Below, piece after piece: positions 45,619-56,182 of a stretch of 64,000 nt of DNA; within the stretch, counting starts at the first letter, position 1, and every line of letters starts with the position of its first letter. The translations under genes and the position numbers were made by a program. The notes beneath the pieces are model-generated. The model searched no databases. It had not been told where the DNA came from and worked only from the letters and a program-made list of their open reading frames with translations. The stretch is from Undaria pinnatifida (lineage: Eukaryota; Sar; Phaeophyceae; Laminariales; Alariaceae): positions 11,901,980 to 11,965,979 of the forward strand of contig JABAKD010000008.1 of NCBI GenBank assembly GCA_012845835.1. Direction: 5' to 3'.

Positions 45619-47727
45619 ATGGCAGTGCACCCCGGCGTGTCTATCAGGAGCCTGCACCACACCTTCGCCTCTCCCACGTCGGTAGCCCTCCGGCACAGGG
45701 GATTGACACGCCGCAAGAGGGCGGCACCGGGGACGACTGCGCGAATGGCCACGGACGGTGGGTGCGGAAGACGCGGCGTAACCGGCACCCACAATACCAG
45801 CGGAAATACTACCGGTAACGGTAATCATGGTAACCGTAGTAGTACCGGTAGCCACAGTAGTAGTGGTTCTGGTATCGGTCGCGGAGGCGGTAATGGCAAC
45901 GGTAACTTTAATGGTAGCAACATCAGGGTGGGTAACAGGATCAGCAGCAGTAATGCTGCTCTTGCTGCGGATACGGCGTCGCGGGGGGCGGGGTTGTCCG
46001 CATTTTCGGAAAATGTGGAACGACCGCCAGATGGCGCCAGAGATATGCAGGTTGACGGTGATGATAACGATGATGATGATGTTGGGGGGGGCGGTAGAAG
46101 CGGCGGCGGCGGCGGCGGCGGGGACGGAAGCAGCGGCGGTACCAGCGGCGGTACCAGCGGCGGCGGCGGTAACAGTGGAAATGATTTATCCCATCGAACA
46201 AACCGCTTTTTCTCGTGCCCGGCGGCAGCTGCAGCGGACAAGCGGGAAGCGCCTCGGCCAGCCCTCGGGAAGGGCTTGGGTTTAGGGTTTGGGGTCCTGG
46301 GGTTGGGGGAGTTGGGCCTGGGCGTTGACGTGTCCTCGGCGCGCGGCATCACGATGGACGCCGTCTTCGGCACCGTACGCGCGAAGACATCGCCAGCAAC
46401 TTCAGCTTCCGCGTGCGCGGCGGCCTCCACCGCCACCGCTACCGCCGCCCCCGCGGCCGCCCCCGCTCCCGCACCAGCAAGGCAACCCGAATCGGCCGGA
46501 AGCATGCCTTCCATGGTTGATCTTGCAGCCGCCGTACACGAGGCGTCCGGGCAAAACTCGGCGGTGACATCGTCGCCCGTGAAACCGGAATTCGTTGAAG
46601 TGACCATGGAGCTTAGAGGGGCGGAGCCGGAGGTGGGGGCGGGGGGGGGGATGGGGGTGGAGGTGGAGCGCGAGTATCGTGCCACGTCCTCGGCAAGCCT
46701 GCTCTTGACGGGCGGCGGGGCGGGTGGGTCGCAGGGCCCGACAAAGAGGGCGAAGTCGGGGGTGACGCGCTTACCAGCGGGGATGGTGCTTGCAGCCGGT
46801 CGACAGGAGCCGAGCCGATCGACAGCGGCGGCGGCGGACACCACACTCCTCGGAGCTGGGGCGGCGGAAGCAGGGGTGGCGGCTGAAACGGCCGACGCCG
46901 TCGCTTCGCGACGGGGCCCGGGGGGTTCCACACGCGGTGCGGTGGGGAGCACAGGGGAGAGGTTGGGAACCGCCGTCGACGGGGCCGAGGTAGCTGCGGC
47001 GGAGGCTCCGTCGACAAACGAGGAGTGGCTTGCGCTGCTCACGCCGCTGCTGGGAACGGTGCCAGCGGGCACCCACCCGGAAGATTTCCTGCACGAGATA
47101 CTCCGCGAACGGGGCTACACGGTGGAGTTGGTGTCCATGAAGGAGACCGAGTTCCACAAAGTGCCGGAGCCCGAGCAGGTGTCGGCGTACGATAAAGCCA
47201 TCCTCAACGCGGTCCTAGACGAGGACGAGGCGGCTTTGGAGCGGATGCGCTTGTCCGGGCGGCGCATGGATGCGTGCAACCGCTTCGGCGACAGCGTGTT
47301 GCACATGGCTTGCCGCCGGGGGAGGGCGGGAGCCTTGCGCTACCTTCTCCGGGTATGCGGGCGGGGGGGCGTCGTCCTTAGCGATGACTTCGGGCGCACC
47401 CTGATGCACGACGCCTGCTGGACTGCAACTCCACGGTTCGATGTCGCGTCCGCTGTCCTTGATGCCGACTCGCGCCTTTTGAGGATGCTGGACAGCAGGG
47501 GTTCCTCGCCCCTCCAGTATGTTCCGCAGGACCAATGGCCCCTCTGGTGCGCGTTTTTTGAAATCCGGAAGGAGGTCTACTGGCCGAGCCTCGCGCCCGG
47601 GCAGAAGGACGCCGCGGGCGTTATCCCTCGAAGACGAAGCAGTGGCAGTAGTAGTAGCAGTGATGTTTCTGGTGCTGGGGGTTCGTCAACGGCGGCAGCG
47701 GCAGCGGGTGCGGATGCACTTGCGTGA
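45619..47727 (+). CDS. ankyrin-repeat-like protein of ochrophyte type
   Basis: A single 702-codon open frame from ATG to TGA. The first 430 residues are low complexity (Gly, Ser, Asn, Ala) with an acidic DGDDNDDDD patch. After residue 470 comes a conserved-looking domain: PEDFLHEILRERGY, YDKAILNAVLDEDEAALERMRLSG, MDACNRFGDSVLHMACRRGR, LSDDFGRTLMHDACW and SPLQYVPQDQWPLWCAFF. These read as two to three degenerate ankyrin repeats (the G.T.LH.AC patterns). I recall this arrangement, with DACNRFG and DACW, in many diatom and other ochrophyte proteins of unknown function. A protein-interaction role is inference. The long minus-strand frame over it is a shadow. Introns upstream of 45619 cannot be excluded. 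Confidence 0.78.
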   Translation: MAVHPGVSIRSLHHTFASPTSVALRHRGLTRRKRAAPGTTARMATDGGCGRRGVTGTHNTSGNTTGNGNHGNRSSTGSHSSSGSGIGRGGGNGNGNFNGSNIRVGNRISSSNAALAADTASRGAGLSAFSENVERPPDGARDMQVDGDDNDDDDVGGGGRSGGGGGGGDGSSGGTSGGTSGGGGNSGNDLSHRTNRFFSCPAAAAADKREAPRPALGKGLGLGFGVLGLGELGLGVDVSSARGITMDAVFGTVRAKTSPATSASACAAASTATATAAPAAAPAPAPARQPESAGSMPSMVDLAAAVHEASGQNSAVTSSPVKPEFVEVTMELRGAEPEVGAGGGMGVEVEREYRATSSASLLLTGGGAGGSQGPTKRAKSGVTRLPAGMVLAAGRQEPSRSTAAAADTTLLGAGAAEAGVAAETADAVASRRGPGGSTRGAVGSTGERLGTAVDGAEVAAAEAPSTNEEWLALLTPLLGTVPAGTHPEDFLHEILRERGYTVELVSMKETEFHKVPEPEQVSAYDKAILNAVLDEDEAALERMRLSGRRMDACNRFGDSVLHMACRRGRAGALRYLLRVCGRGGVVLSDDFGRTLMHDACWTATPRFDVASAVLDADSRLLRMLDSRGSSPLQYVPQDQWPLWCAFFEIRKEVYWPSLAPGQKDAAGVIPRRRSSGSSSSSDVSGAGGSSTAAAAAGADALA

Positions 47728-50700
47728 CGTCAGTAATAGAGTGGGCCTCCGGGGAGGAGGGGGAGGAGGCTTGTTTCGGGTTGAAGGGCAGGGGGGGAAA
47801 AAAGGGGGCGGACTTGCCGGCGTTTGTCGATGAGGCGCAAGGGGATGAAAGAGCGTTGTGGTGTGCTCTTTCTTGCGGTGATGCGGGAAAGGGCGGGGGG
47901 GGGGGCGGAGGGGAGGCGCTGGGGGGGGGGGGGGGGGGCGCCTGCTTGATCCGGCGGCGTCCTCTATTATTTTGCTCGCTCGACGTCATAGATGTTGCGT
48001 GTGACACGGGTAGGGTTGTGGTGTGTTGTGTACAGGTTATTTGCCGTGAAAATGCAAGATATAGTTTTTTGCTTATGGGTCCAACTTACCGTAGCGTGGG
48101 GGGGCGCCGTATTGGCGTGTGTTTTTTGTGGTGATGGGTTGTGGGGGGGAGGCGGGAAGGGACGGGGGGGGAGCAGCGGCGCAATAGACGCTCAGGATGG
48201 GAGAACACGCGCACTGCTGTTACCGGAGGCGGACGGGGTGGGTGGTGGCGAAAAACGATGTGCGGCCTGGTTTGCGCGCGCGATAGAGGGAGAACATGAA
48301 AGAGAGAGAAAAAAGAGGGAGAGAGATAGAGTAGGAACCTCCATCTGTAGAGGGTGTCAACCCTTATCCACTGGAAAAATAGTCTACACTTATTCCAAGT
48401 AATTTGTCCCCCCAAAACGTGCCGTGTACGATCTTTTGAGTTGTCGCCCCTTCAAGTATAGGTATCAAAAGGTATTTTTTGATTTTGTTCTGTTTTCCCG
48501 CTGTCGTCGCTTTTGTAGAGCCTTTGGTTTCTGACGCGATTTGAAAGCCATTTGTGGCTTGTTCTTTTCTCGGCTCATTTTTTCTTGTTTTTCCCTGTGC
48601 GGTGGCCGAAACGCACACCTTACCCCACTCACCCTGGTGGGTTTAGTTTTTAGGAAACTTGTAGTGAGCTGTATTCGATTGCCCCATTTTTTCGGGACTG
48701 CACTGAGGGGGGGGGTGGGTTGGTCTGAGTACAAGGCAAACTAGTGTCAGAGAGCGTTGATGGGACGGGTCGATCCGCGGCGCTAAGGCATCGACGAGAC
48801 AGGCCGACCCTCGACGCTGGCGGGGAGAGAATAACCTAGCCTTGCTTTACTGTCCGGGTTAGACCTCTTCGCGTCACGACTGAAGAATGCGGCGACGCGT
48901 GATTATGGGGGTAGTCGTGATGTGCCAAAGCCGTAAGCTGGGGCCGGCAGGGGGGTGTTTCTCGTGACTCGTCAAGGCTTTTGGTTGCCGAGGGAACGCT
49001 ATAAAAGCCGGGGCTCGAGCTGGACTGTCGCTGCGCTGCCGAGGGTGGGGGTCGGTCACATCTCTTAACAGCGGCGCGGCAGCTTTCTGGTTGTGTTGTT
49101 GCCTGCCTTACGCCTCTGCGTTCCCCTGCTTGGAAGCGTTGGGGGATTGGTCAAGCGTTTTACAGCGGGCGCGACAGCTTTGTTGTCTGCTTCCTGCCTT
49201 ACGCGTGCCTGCGTTTTCCTGCTTGGAAGGTTATTTGCGAGATTCTCGTCGTGTGGACCAGCCGTTGGCTAGGCTATATAGGCTAGGGACATTGTGCTAA
49301 TGCCTTACATCTGTCTGCTTGATGCTGCTTGGACGGGTATTGCGATGTGCTCGTTTAGATCAGAGCCCGGGCTATAGGCTAGGCTAGGCTATAGTGTATG
49401 GATTTCATTGTGCCCGTTTAAGGCGCGGTTTTGCCGCCCTTCACCCCTTTAGTGTTTCACGTACGTGTTTGGGCGATGAGCTACTTGGAGTTTGTGTTGG
49501 ACAATTCTTTGAGTGGCACAGGGGTTATAAAGGGAGAAGGAAATCGTCGATGGCAGGGAATACTCGTAGCTCGAAAGCTTTTTTGGGTGGGGGGGTCTCA
49601 GACACAGCAGCAGCAGCGCTTGACAACTTATGGTGTAGAATGTTTTGATTTCGGCCCAGCCCGCTGCACCGATCATCACTATCGCCACCAATCAGCAGCA
49701 GCAGCAGCAGCAGCAGTAACTACAGTTACTGTAGTAGTAGCAGCCGAGAGAGAAACACATTTCGTGCCCGCAGTTTTCTGATTGCCAAGGCCTATTTTTC
49801 GTTGCATGGAAGAGCTGGGATGTGCTATTATTAATAATGTTATTATCAAACATGCTTGATTTTTTCTCGCAACATCTCATTTTGATGTGGGCGGATTGGC
49901 AGGACTGAGTGGTCTCACGCGGGTGCGGGTGCAGCCCCTCCCTCCTCCTCACGTCTCTAGCAGCGCGCCGCAGTTGTTGTACCTGTTCATAGGCGGTATA
50001 CCCCCACTTTTTTTTTTTTTCATGGACGGTGGTGTGTTCCTTCCGGACAACTAACTCTCTTCTCTTTATTGGAGAATATCATGTTGTTTTTGTTGAGGCA
50101 TTTCTACCCTGCGTTGGGTCTATATTATGTTGTGTTTGCTCTTTTTTCAGCAATCTCCCTTTTCGTACCCCTTGTCCGGGGTCAGAGCTGCCCCCCCCCC
50201 CGCCTCCCTCCCTCTACAGCAGTGCATGCCTTCATTCTTCTTATCGCGAGAACATTTCAGCATGTGTTTTTTCCCCTTGGCGACTCGCGTTGAACAGGCG
50301 TTGTGACCCCTGGCGTGGTCTTCTTGCCGGACAACTTTTAACACATCTCCCTCCTTACAGTGGTGTGGAAAACATGGCCCCTTGCCTGGTGTCTGCTTTC
50401 GTCTGCGCAACCCACGACCGGCTGGAGAGGGGGTGTCCGTTCTGAACTGCTACAAGTGTGCACTGGTTACAGGTCGCACGGTCCGGACGTACGTATGACC
50501 CACCGTATGGCCTGCATTGAAACTAATCTAATTCTTCGTCCGCACGCGAACAACTCATATCCCCACGCCCTCGCCGTGCTCTCCATGGGAATGTCATGTG
50601 TGCCGGCATTTCCTAGGGTGTCAACCTAGGGTCTCTAGAACGGAAAGCGAAACATGTCTGTCTGTCAGACCCGTTTACTGCCACATGGAAATTGCTTACT

Positions 50701-51219
50701 GCTGTAGGTTTTAATCAGATTAACACGCCCTGCAGCAAATAGGGCTCACGTCAACAACAAAACTTCAGGACATTTTGTATCAAGGATTCCCGGCCGCTCT
50801 GCGTCTTGTGCTCGTTGCAAAATGCACGTATTTTAGGGGTATGGTAGTCAAAATAGCAATCAACAATGTATGTACGCAGGTCCTTTTGGCAGTATAAAGG
50901 CACACATTAAACTAATGAACACGCGTTAACCAAGTGAAGCACTGAACCTACTTCTTTTTCAGGGTTTTGTTTGAAACAAACAAAGGATGCCAAAGGAACT
51001 GAAACTGCGCCATCTTCAAGAAGGGGATGAAATATATGGCGAATGGGAGAGGAAATTTCGGCAATCGAAAATTCGAGGGTTCCTCTACATGTAAACGAAA
51101 CAGACGAGATCAAATGAACAAACACTGTTGCATTGCATGGCCTGAATCGCCTGTCGCGTATCTTTTCTATGAAATATATCACCACGCTTGCTTGTCCTTT
51201 GGAAAATAGTCGGTCGGCA
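47728..51219. other. intergenic region, mostly unique sequence
   Basis: 3' flank of the ankyrin gene with poly-G runs (about 47895-47940), a direct duplication of about 95 bp containing gccttacgc...cctgcttggaag (about 49080-49245), a gctaggctata tract (49265-49395) and an AGC/AGT microsatellite (49693-49745). No gene was recognised. Confidence 0.5.
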
Positions 51220-51529
51220 GAAGTGACGCCAAAACAGCTGAAACATCGTGAGGGTCGGAAAACTGATAAAGTGTGGACAATGAGGTGGACAGATGAGACG
51301 CAGGGCGGTGATGCCAAAAGAGCTGAAACTTCGTGGGAGTCAGAAAGGTGATGATACATGGCCAACGGAAGGAGTGGATTGAGTCGCATGGTGGCCTGGA
51401 CCAAGAAGACGGTGGCACCCGTACGAGTGAACTAAATAAACACGAATACATGCATGAGCACACATTTGGAATATATCACCTAGATCTTGCACACCGTACG
51501 GTTTAGTGACCATGCTTATCCTTTAGAGT

Positions 51530-51607
51530 GTTGGTTGTATAGAACTACCCACTGAGCTACGCAGTCACGTGACTACGTAGCTCAGTGGGTAGTTCTATAT
51601 AACCAAC
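51530..51607. repeat. 78-bp near-perfect palindrome P1 with tRNA A-box arms
   Basis: The arms gttggttgtatagaactaccc and gggtagttctatataaccaac mirror each other around gtcacgtgac with about two mismatches. Each arm contains tagctcagtgggtag, the D-arm/A-box of a tRNA. Confidence 0.9.
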
Positions 51608-51808
51608 AAAAGTTATGCTTGGGAGTCCGCCAATGTAATCTCATCGACTTCGTAACAGGGATCTCCGGGGCTATCTCCCCTCGCCACGCACTACCGTAGT
51701 ACTCAGGAGCAAACTATCATAACCATTCACGTCTCCTCACGTCTCCAGCGCGCACGCTCGGAAAGACGTTACTTCCTTTTTGTTTTTCCCGGAAAAAATC
51801 GGAAATAC

Positions 51809-51882
51809 GAAGTCGGTGGGACTCGAACCCACGACATTATTTTGTTGGTTATATAGAACTACCCACTGAACTACGTAGTCAC
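51809..51882 (-). repeat. degenerate tRNA-like unit T1
   Basis: The minus strand reads tagttcagtgggtagttc (A-box/D-arm), about 25 nt, then gtcgtgggttcgagtcccac (T-arm with B-box GGTTCGAGTCC) and cgacttcgta. The acceptor 5' strand (gactacg) does not pair well with cgacttc and no sound anticodon arm forms, so this is tRNA-derived rather than a functional tRNA gene. Confidence 0.7.
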
Positions 51883-51921
51883 GTGACTCTGTGGTTCAGT
51901 GGGTAGTGCTATATAACCAAC
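51844..51921. repeat. 78-bp near-perfect palindrome P2
   Basis: gttggttatatagaactaccc...gtcacgtgac...gggtagtgctatataaccaac, the same design as P1 with a few mismatches. It overlaps tRNA-like unit T1. Confidence 0.9.
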
Positions 51922-52114
51922 ATAAGATATGTTTGGGAGTCCGCCAACTGACCCTCACTGACTTCGTAACAGGGATCTCCGGGGCTCTCTCCCGTCGCCA
52001 CGCACTACCGTAGTACTCAGGGGCAAACTAGCATAACCATTCACGTCTCCAGCGCGCACGTTCGCAAATACCTTGTTGCCTTATTTTGCTTTTCCCGGAA
52101 AAACGCAGAAATAT

Positions 52115-52171
52115 GAAGTCGGTGGGACTCGAACCCACGACATAGCACTACCCACTGAACCACGTAGTCAC
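52115..52171 (-). repeat. tRNA-like unit T2, internally deleted
   Basis: The same T-arm (gtcgtgggttcgagtcccac) and A-box half as T1, but about 20 nt between them are missing. Confidence 0.6.
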
Positions 52172-52250
52172 GTGACTACACATATCTCAGTGGGTAGTTC
52201 TACATAGCCAACAAAAGAATGTCGTGGGTTCGAGTCGCACCGACTTCGTA
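52144..52250 (+). repeat. palindrome P3 and tRNA-like unit T3
   Basis: P3 (52144-52212) has a shortened left arm. Its right half starts unit T3 on the plus strand: atctcagtgggtagttc then gtcgtgggttcgagtcgcac and cgacttcgta. This is the inversion point. Spacers left of here run one way (51608-51843, 51922-52143) and the spacer to the right (52213-52439) is their reverse complement. Confidence 0.8.
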
Positions 52251-52439
52251 CTTCCGCTTTTTTCCTGGAAAAGCAAAAAGGAAGTAACGTCTTATGCGAG
52301 CGTGCGCGCTGGAGACGTCAATGGCCATGATAGTTTGCCCCTGAGTACTACGGTGGTGCGTGGCGAGGGGCGAGAGCGCCGGAGATCCCTGTTACGAAGT
52401 CGGTGAGAGTCAATTGGCAGACTCCCAAACATACCTTTT

Positions 52440-52517
52440 GTTGGTCATATAGAACTACACACTGGACTACGTAGTCATGTGACTACGTGGTTCAGTGGGT
52501 AGCGCTGTATAACCAAC
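52440..52517. repeat. 78-bp near-perfect palindrome P4
   Basis: gttggtcatatagaactacac...gtcatgtgac...gggtagcgctgtataaccaac. It closes the inverted third spacer copy. Confidence 0.9.
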
Positions 52518-52894
52518 ATAGATAGTTGCCTTATCTTAGTGAGGGTCGACGCAAGAAGTTGCGCCAAGCGAGTTGAACTTCGTCAGGGTCAGGAAGGGAT
52601 GCTATAGGCCAACGGAGTGGGTATAGGAGTCCCAAGGCTGTGCCGACAAGAGGGCTCCCCTATCAGCTATGAGCGAACGACGCGGACATCAACGGACGCA
52701 TGAACGAACGTTCGGGTGTTATCGTCTGAATTTTGCACACCGGCTGGCATTTTAGTGACCACGCTTGATATTGTGAGTTGGGATCTATATAGTGGCGGTG
52801 GATGAAAGAAGTGATGCCAGATAATCTAAAACATCGTGAGAGTCGGGAAGGTAATGAAATATGGCCGAAATGGAATGCTTGTTGTTGTTTTCTC

Positions 52895-53244
52895 ACATTA
52901 ACTCTTGTGAAAACAATTAGAGTCCGTGGTCACACAATGGTGCTGGAGCACTCGGAAGGTCCGAAAAACCAAAAGAAATCAAAATTCGTCCGGTAAATAC
53001 TACGCTTTCCCGCCTAAAACGCACGATTTGAAGAAGGCGCATAAGTAAAGAGATCCAATGTGCAAACTGAACTCACATGGCCGCGGGTATCTACTCAACT
53101 ACAGCATAGAGTTCCCCCGTTCCTACAACTAACCAACTCGCGGCTACAAACTACAGCGGTTGGGCTGCCTGCACCGTACGAACCGCACGGTAATCGTGAG
53201 CATAGACGAACGCGCCTGCTATCTGGAGTGCTGTCAGAGTGACG
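52895..53244 (+). repeat. 340-bp dispersed repeat, copy 2
   Basis: Close match to 6672-7018, from tcttgtgaaaac through gcgctttcccgcctaaa-like sequence, ggttgggctgcctgcaccgtac and the end gctgtcagagtgacgac. Confidence 0.85.
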
Positions 53245-54910
53245 ACAAGCGGGCATGCATTGAAGTAAGATCAATCGAACCAAAAACCACAATACAAACA
53301 TCAATGATCGCCCCGCCTTTCCGAGTTATTTGACAGGTTGCAGCGCAGCTACGACGCCCGTGCCTGAAAATTGATATTGCGGGGGGTCGTTCCCCATGAA
53401 GGGTATACAACTCTTCTATAAACGCTACAAAAACCAGTGACGTAAGTAACATGTTGTACCACTGCCTGGTTAAAAAACCCTGAAAAAAAGACGATCGCTG
53501 CTCTCATGATGATGGTGTGCGTGCGGGTCGTGGGTCTCCGTGTGCCATCCTCATGCTGTGGTTGTCCATGGCCGCCTCATCGCCTTAGCTCACTCGGCCC
53601 ACTCCTTCGCACTTGCTCTCGTTGATATTCAATTCCAATCGGTTCCCCTTCTCCCCCGTCCCGAAAAAAGCAAAATGCTCCACGCAGCTTGCGGTGCTGA
53701 TCTGAAAAACGAAAATTCTCGTTCAGGGAGAGTTCAATCCGTCTCTTCCCCGCCCGTCGATGGTCAGTCGTCCTCCTCCTTCGTTGTCGAATCCAGCCTG
53801 CTGCCGTCGCAGTTCCCTCCACGTAAACCGAGACTGCGCCGTAGCGTGGCTCGTGGTGGCGCCTGCCTCCGCGCACGAGCATCCCGATTAAGCATTGCTG
53901 CTCCGCCGCTGCTGCCTAAAAAGACGCGCGAATCGTAGGTGACCATGCCTAACGCACCACGTACGACCCAACTCCACCGCCACGCCTAAGCCTCGCGAAC
54001 ACACGCAGCAGCAAGAAGGTATCACTCCTTGAGGGTGAGTCCGGCCTTACATCCGCCAAAAAGACCCCCCCACACTCGCTACAAGCCTACTAGGGCATGC
54101 TTTGCAGCATGCCTTAACGAGGCGGCAAGGGGAACGGAGGTAGAATGCATAGATACATGAGTCGCAGGGTGTTAACGCCAAACGAGCTGAAACTTCGTGA
54201 GGGTCAGAAAGGTGACGGGATATGGCCAACAGAGCGGATGCTTTGCCCTGCAGGGTGACGTAGACTGATTATAGGGTTCCCCGACGAGTGAATTGCGAGG
54301 ACACGAACAAACGCATGAGGATCGCCTAATTGGATTACATTGTACATGGGTGAAATAATTTTGACTTGTTTATTCACCAAGCTTGTCCTGAAGATAGTTG
54401 TTCTTTTGTTGTGGCGGTCGACGAGGGAAGTGGCTCCAAAGGAGGTGAAACTTCGGGAGGATCAGCGAGTACAAGTATATGACATGGCCAATCGAGTGGA
54501 TTTTAGTGTCGCAGAACGTACTGGACCAAGAAGAGGGGATCACCAATGAGCGAACTACGCGGGCACGAAAGAACGCACGAATGAATGCACTTATGGATAC
54601 ATCGCCTGGAGTTAAAAAACTGACTAGTGTTTAAATCTTGATTCGTTCTCTAGAGAGTTGGTTTTTCGTTGTGGCGGTCGACCAAAGCAACGACGAGCCA
54701 AACTAGCTGAAACTTCGTGAGGGTCAATGAGGAAGTTGAAGAAAGTAGAATGCAAAAAATTGATGCTTGCGTCGCAGGCTGGTCTGGGCCGAGAATTCCG
54801 AGAATCGGAAATGTGAGAGGTTTTCCCCACGCGTGAACTAGGCGACCACGAGTGTTAGAAGGAACGACCATAGAGTTTACATATTGGTCGGTATGATCTT
54901 TTCGGGAGTG

Positions 54911-56182
54911 TGAGCACCTCTGTTTTTTTTTAGGACAAGATCTCAATGAAGCGACCCGAGGGATGTCCTGGAAGGAAGAGGAGAGGTTTGGATTGAGTAT
55001 TTGGTTGAACTAATGGCGCCACAAAAAACTGATATTTTCGCGTGTGTGTGCTCGCCTAAACAACCCCTACCCCTCCCCCCCCAACCCCTCCCTCGACTAC
55101 CTACCTTCCCCTAGATGGGTCGTTTTTTCTGCGGGCTTACAGTTGAGCGGGTAGGAGAATCCTCTCCCTCGCGTCGTTTCAGGTCCGGTTCTCAAAATCG
55201 CATAAAAAGCCGACCCCAAACGAGAGAGCGAGGGAGTGCAAAATATTCGCTGCCTCCTTCACCTTGTCCGTCTGGCCCTGCAACGATCTTGCTTCCGTTC
55301 TTCCTAAGTGTGTCGCGTTTGCTCCTGCCGCTGCTACCAATTTTCTGCTTGTGCCGCTGCTTCTGCTTCTGCTACTGCTGCCACGGTATGACTGCTCCAC
55401 CCTTAGGAAACAGACGTCTCCAGGCGAACAGCCAAAAAAATCAACAAGACGAACAAAGGTAAAAACAACACCTAAACAAAACAAACCGAGGCAATCAAGC
55501 TCGACCGCCCCTCAACTGTAGAGAGCTACTATGGGTACCAGGTGGTTTTGGCTGGAAACATCTCGCCCACGCCCACAGACACGCATAAGAAAAAAACTCC
55601 TTGAAGAAGAAAATAAGAAACCAAAAAGAAACGTCCTGTCCTAATATACGAACCCCCCCCCCCATTCCCCCTCCCTGCACTACAAAAATCGATGTCGCTT
55701 CACAAAACATGTCTCGTGTTGAGAGGCAACATAAAAGGAACGAACCCCTTCTATTATAGCTAATTTAGAGCGCCCCCATGCGCGTTGCTGGGTTACACAA
55801 AAAAAGAGAATAACCAAATCAAAACAAAAAAACAGAGAAGGCACGTCTCATTTAGTTTCTCACGCTTTTTCATTCACGTTTATTGCACGCACATACTAGG
55901 CACGTAGTACGTATGTACAATAGACAAATCGCCGTACGCATTATACGTACGTACGATTGGAATCATAATACGTGCAATACGTACGTACGATTGTTAGCCG
56001 TGTTCTGTTCGTAGAGGAAAACAAAACCACAGCTGAAAACGAAAAAAGAGCCAAGAGCCGAAAGCGAAAAAACCTAGAGAATAACACGAAAGCAGGAGTC
56101 ACCAAAAAGCACATTTTGCTGCGCCTAATTTTGTTTTTTTCAACGTTTTCGTTCCCAACTCTTGCTCTCAAGCAAGCTTCCC
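54911..56182. other. intergenic region downstream of pyruvate kinase
   Basis: Contains A-rich and polypyrimidine stretches and cgtacgta-rich sequence (about 55910-55990), and presumably the 3' UTR of pyruvate kinase. No gene was recognised. Confidence 0.5.

Larger units (their letters stand above)
51220..54910. repeat. repeat cluster with motif gagctgaaacttcgtgagggtc (family G)
   Basis: At least seven partial units share gatgccaaaagagctgaaacttcgtgagggtcagaaagg...atggccaa. They sit at about 51225-51265, 51305-51480, 52545-52770, 52800-52870, 54165-54320, 54405-54570 and 54655-54910. Some extend through gatcttgcacaccg...tttagtgaccatgctt. They surround the tRNA-derived palindromes. No coding capacity. 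Confidence 0.75.

Noticed and set aside
45825-47072. 415-codon minus-strand frame
   Set aside because: Mirror of the GC-rich ankyrin gene; Ala/Pro/Ser composition with no domain.
51809-52250. Functional tRNA genes
   Set aside because: A-box and B-box are present, but acceptor stems do not pair and no anticodon arm forms, so they are tRNA-derived repeats.
53540-53938. 132-codon plus-strand frame as a gene
   Set aside because: Ser/Arg/Leu-rich without any family motif or neighbouring exons that extend it.
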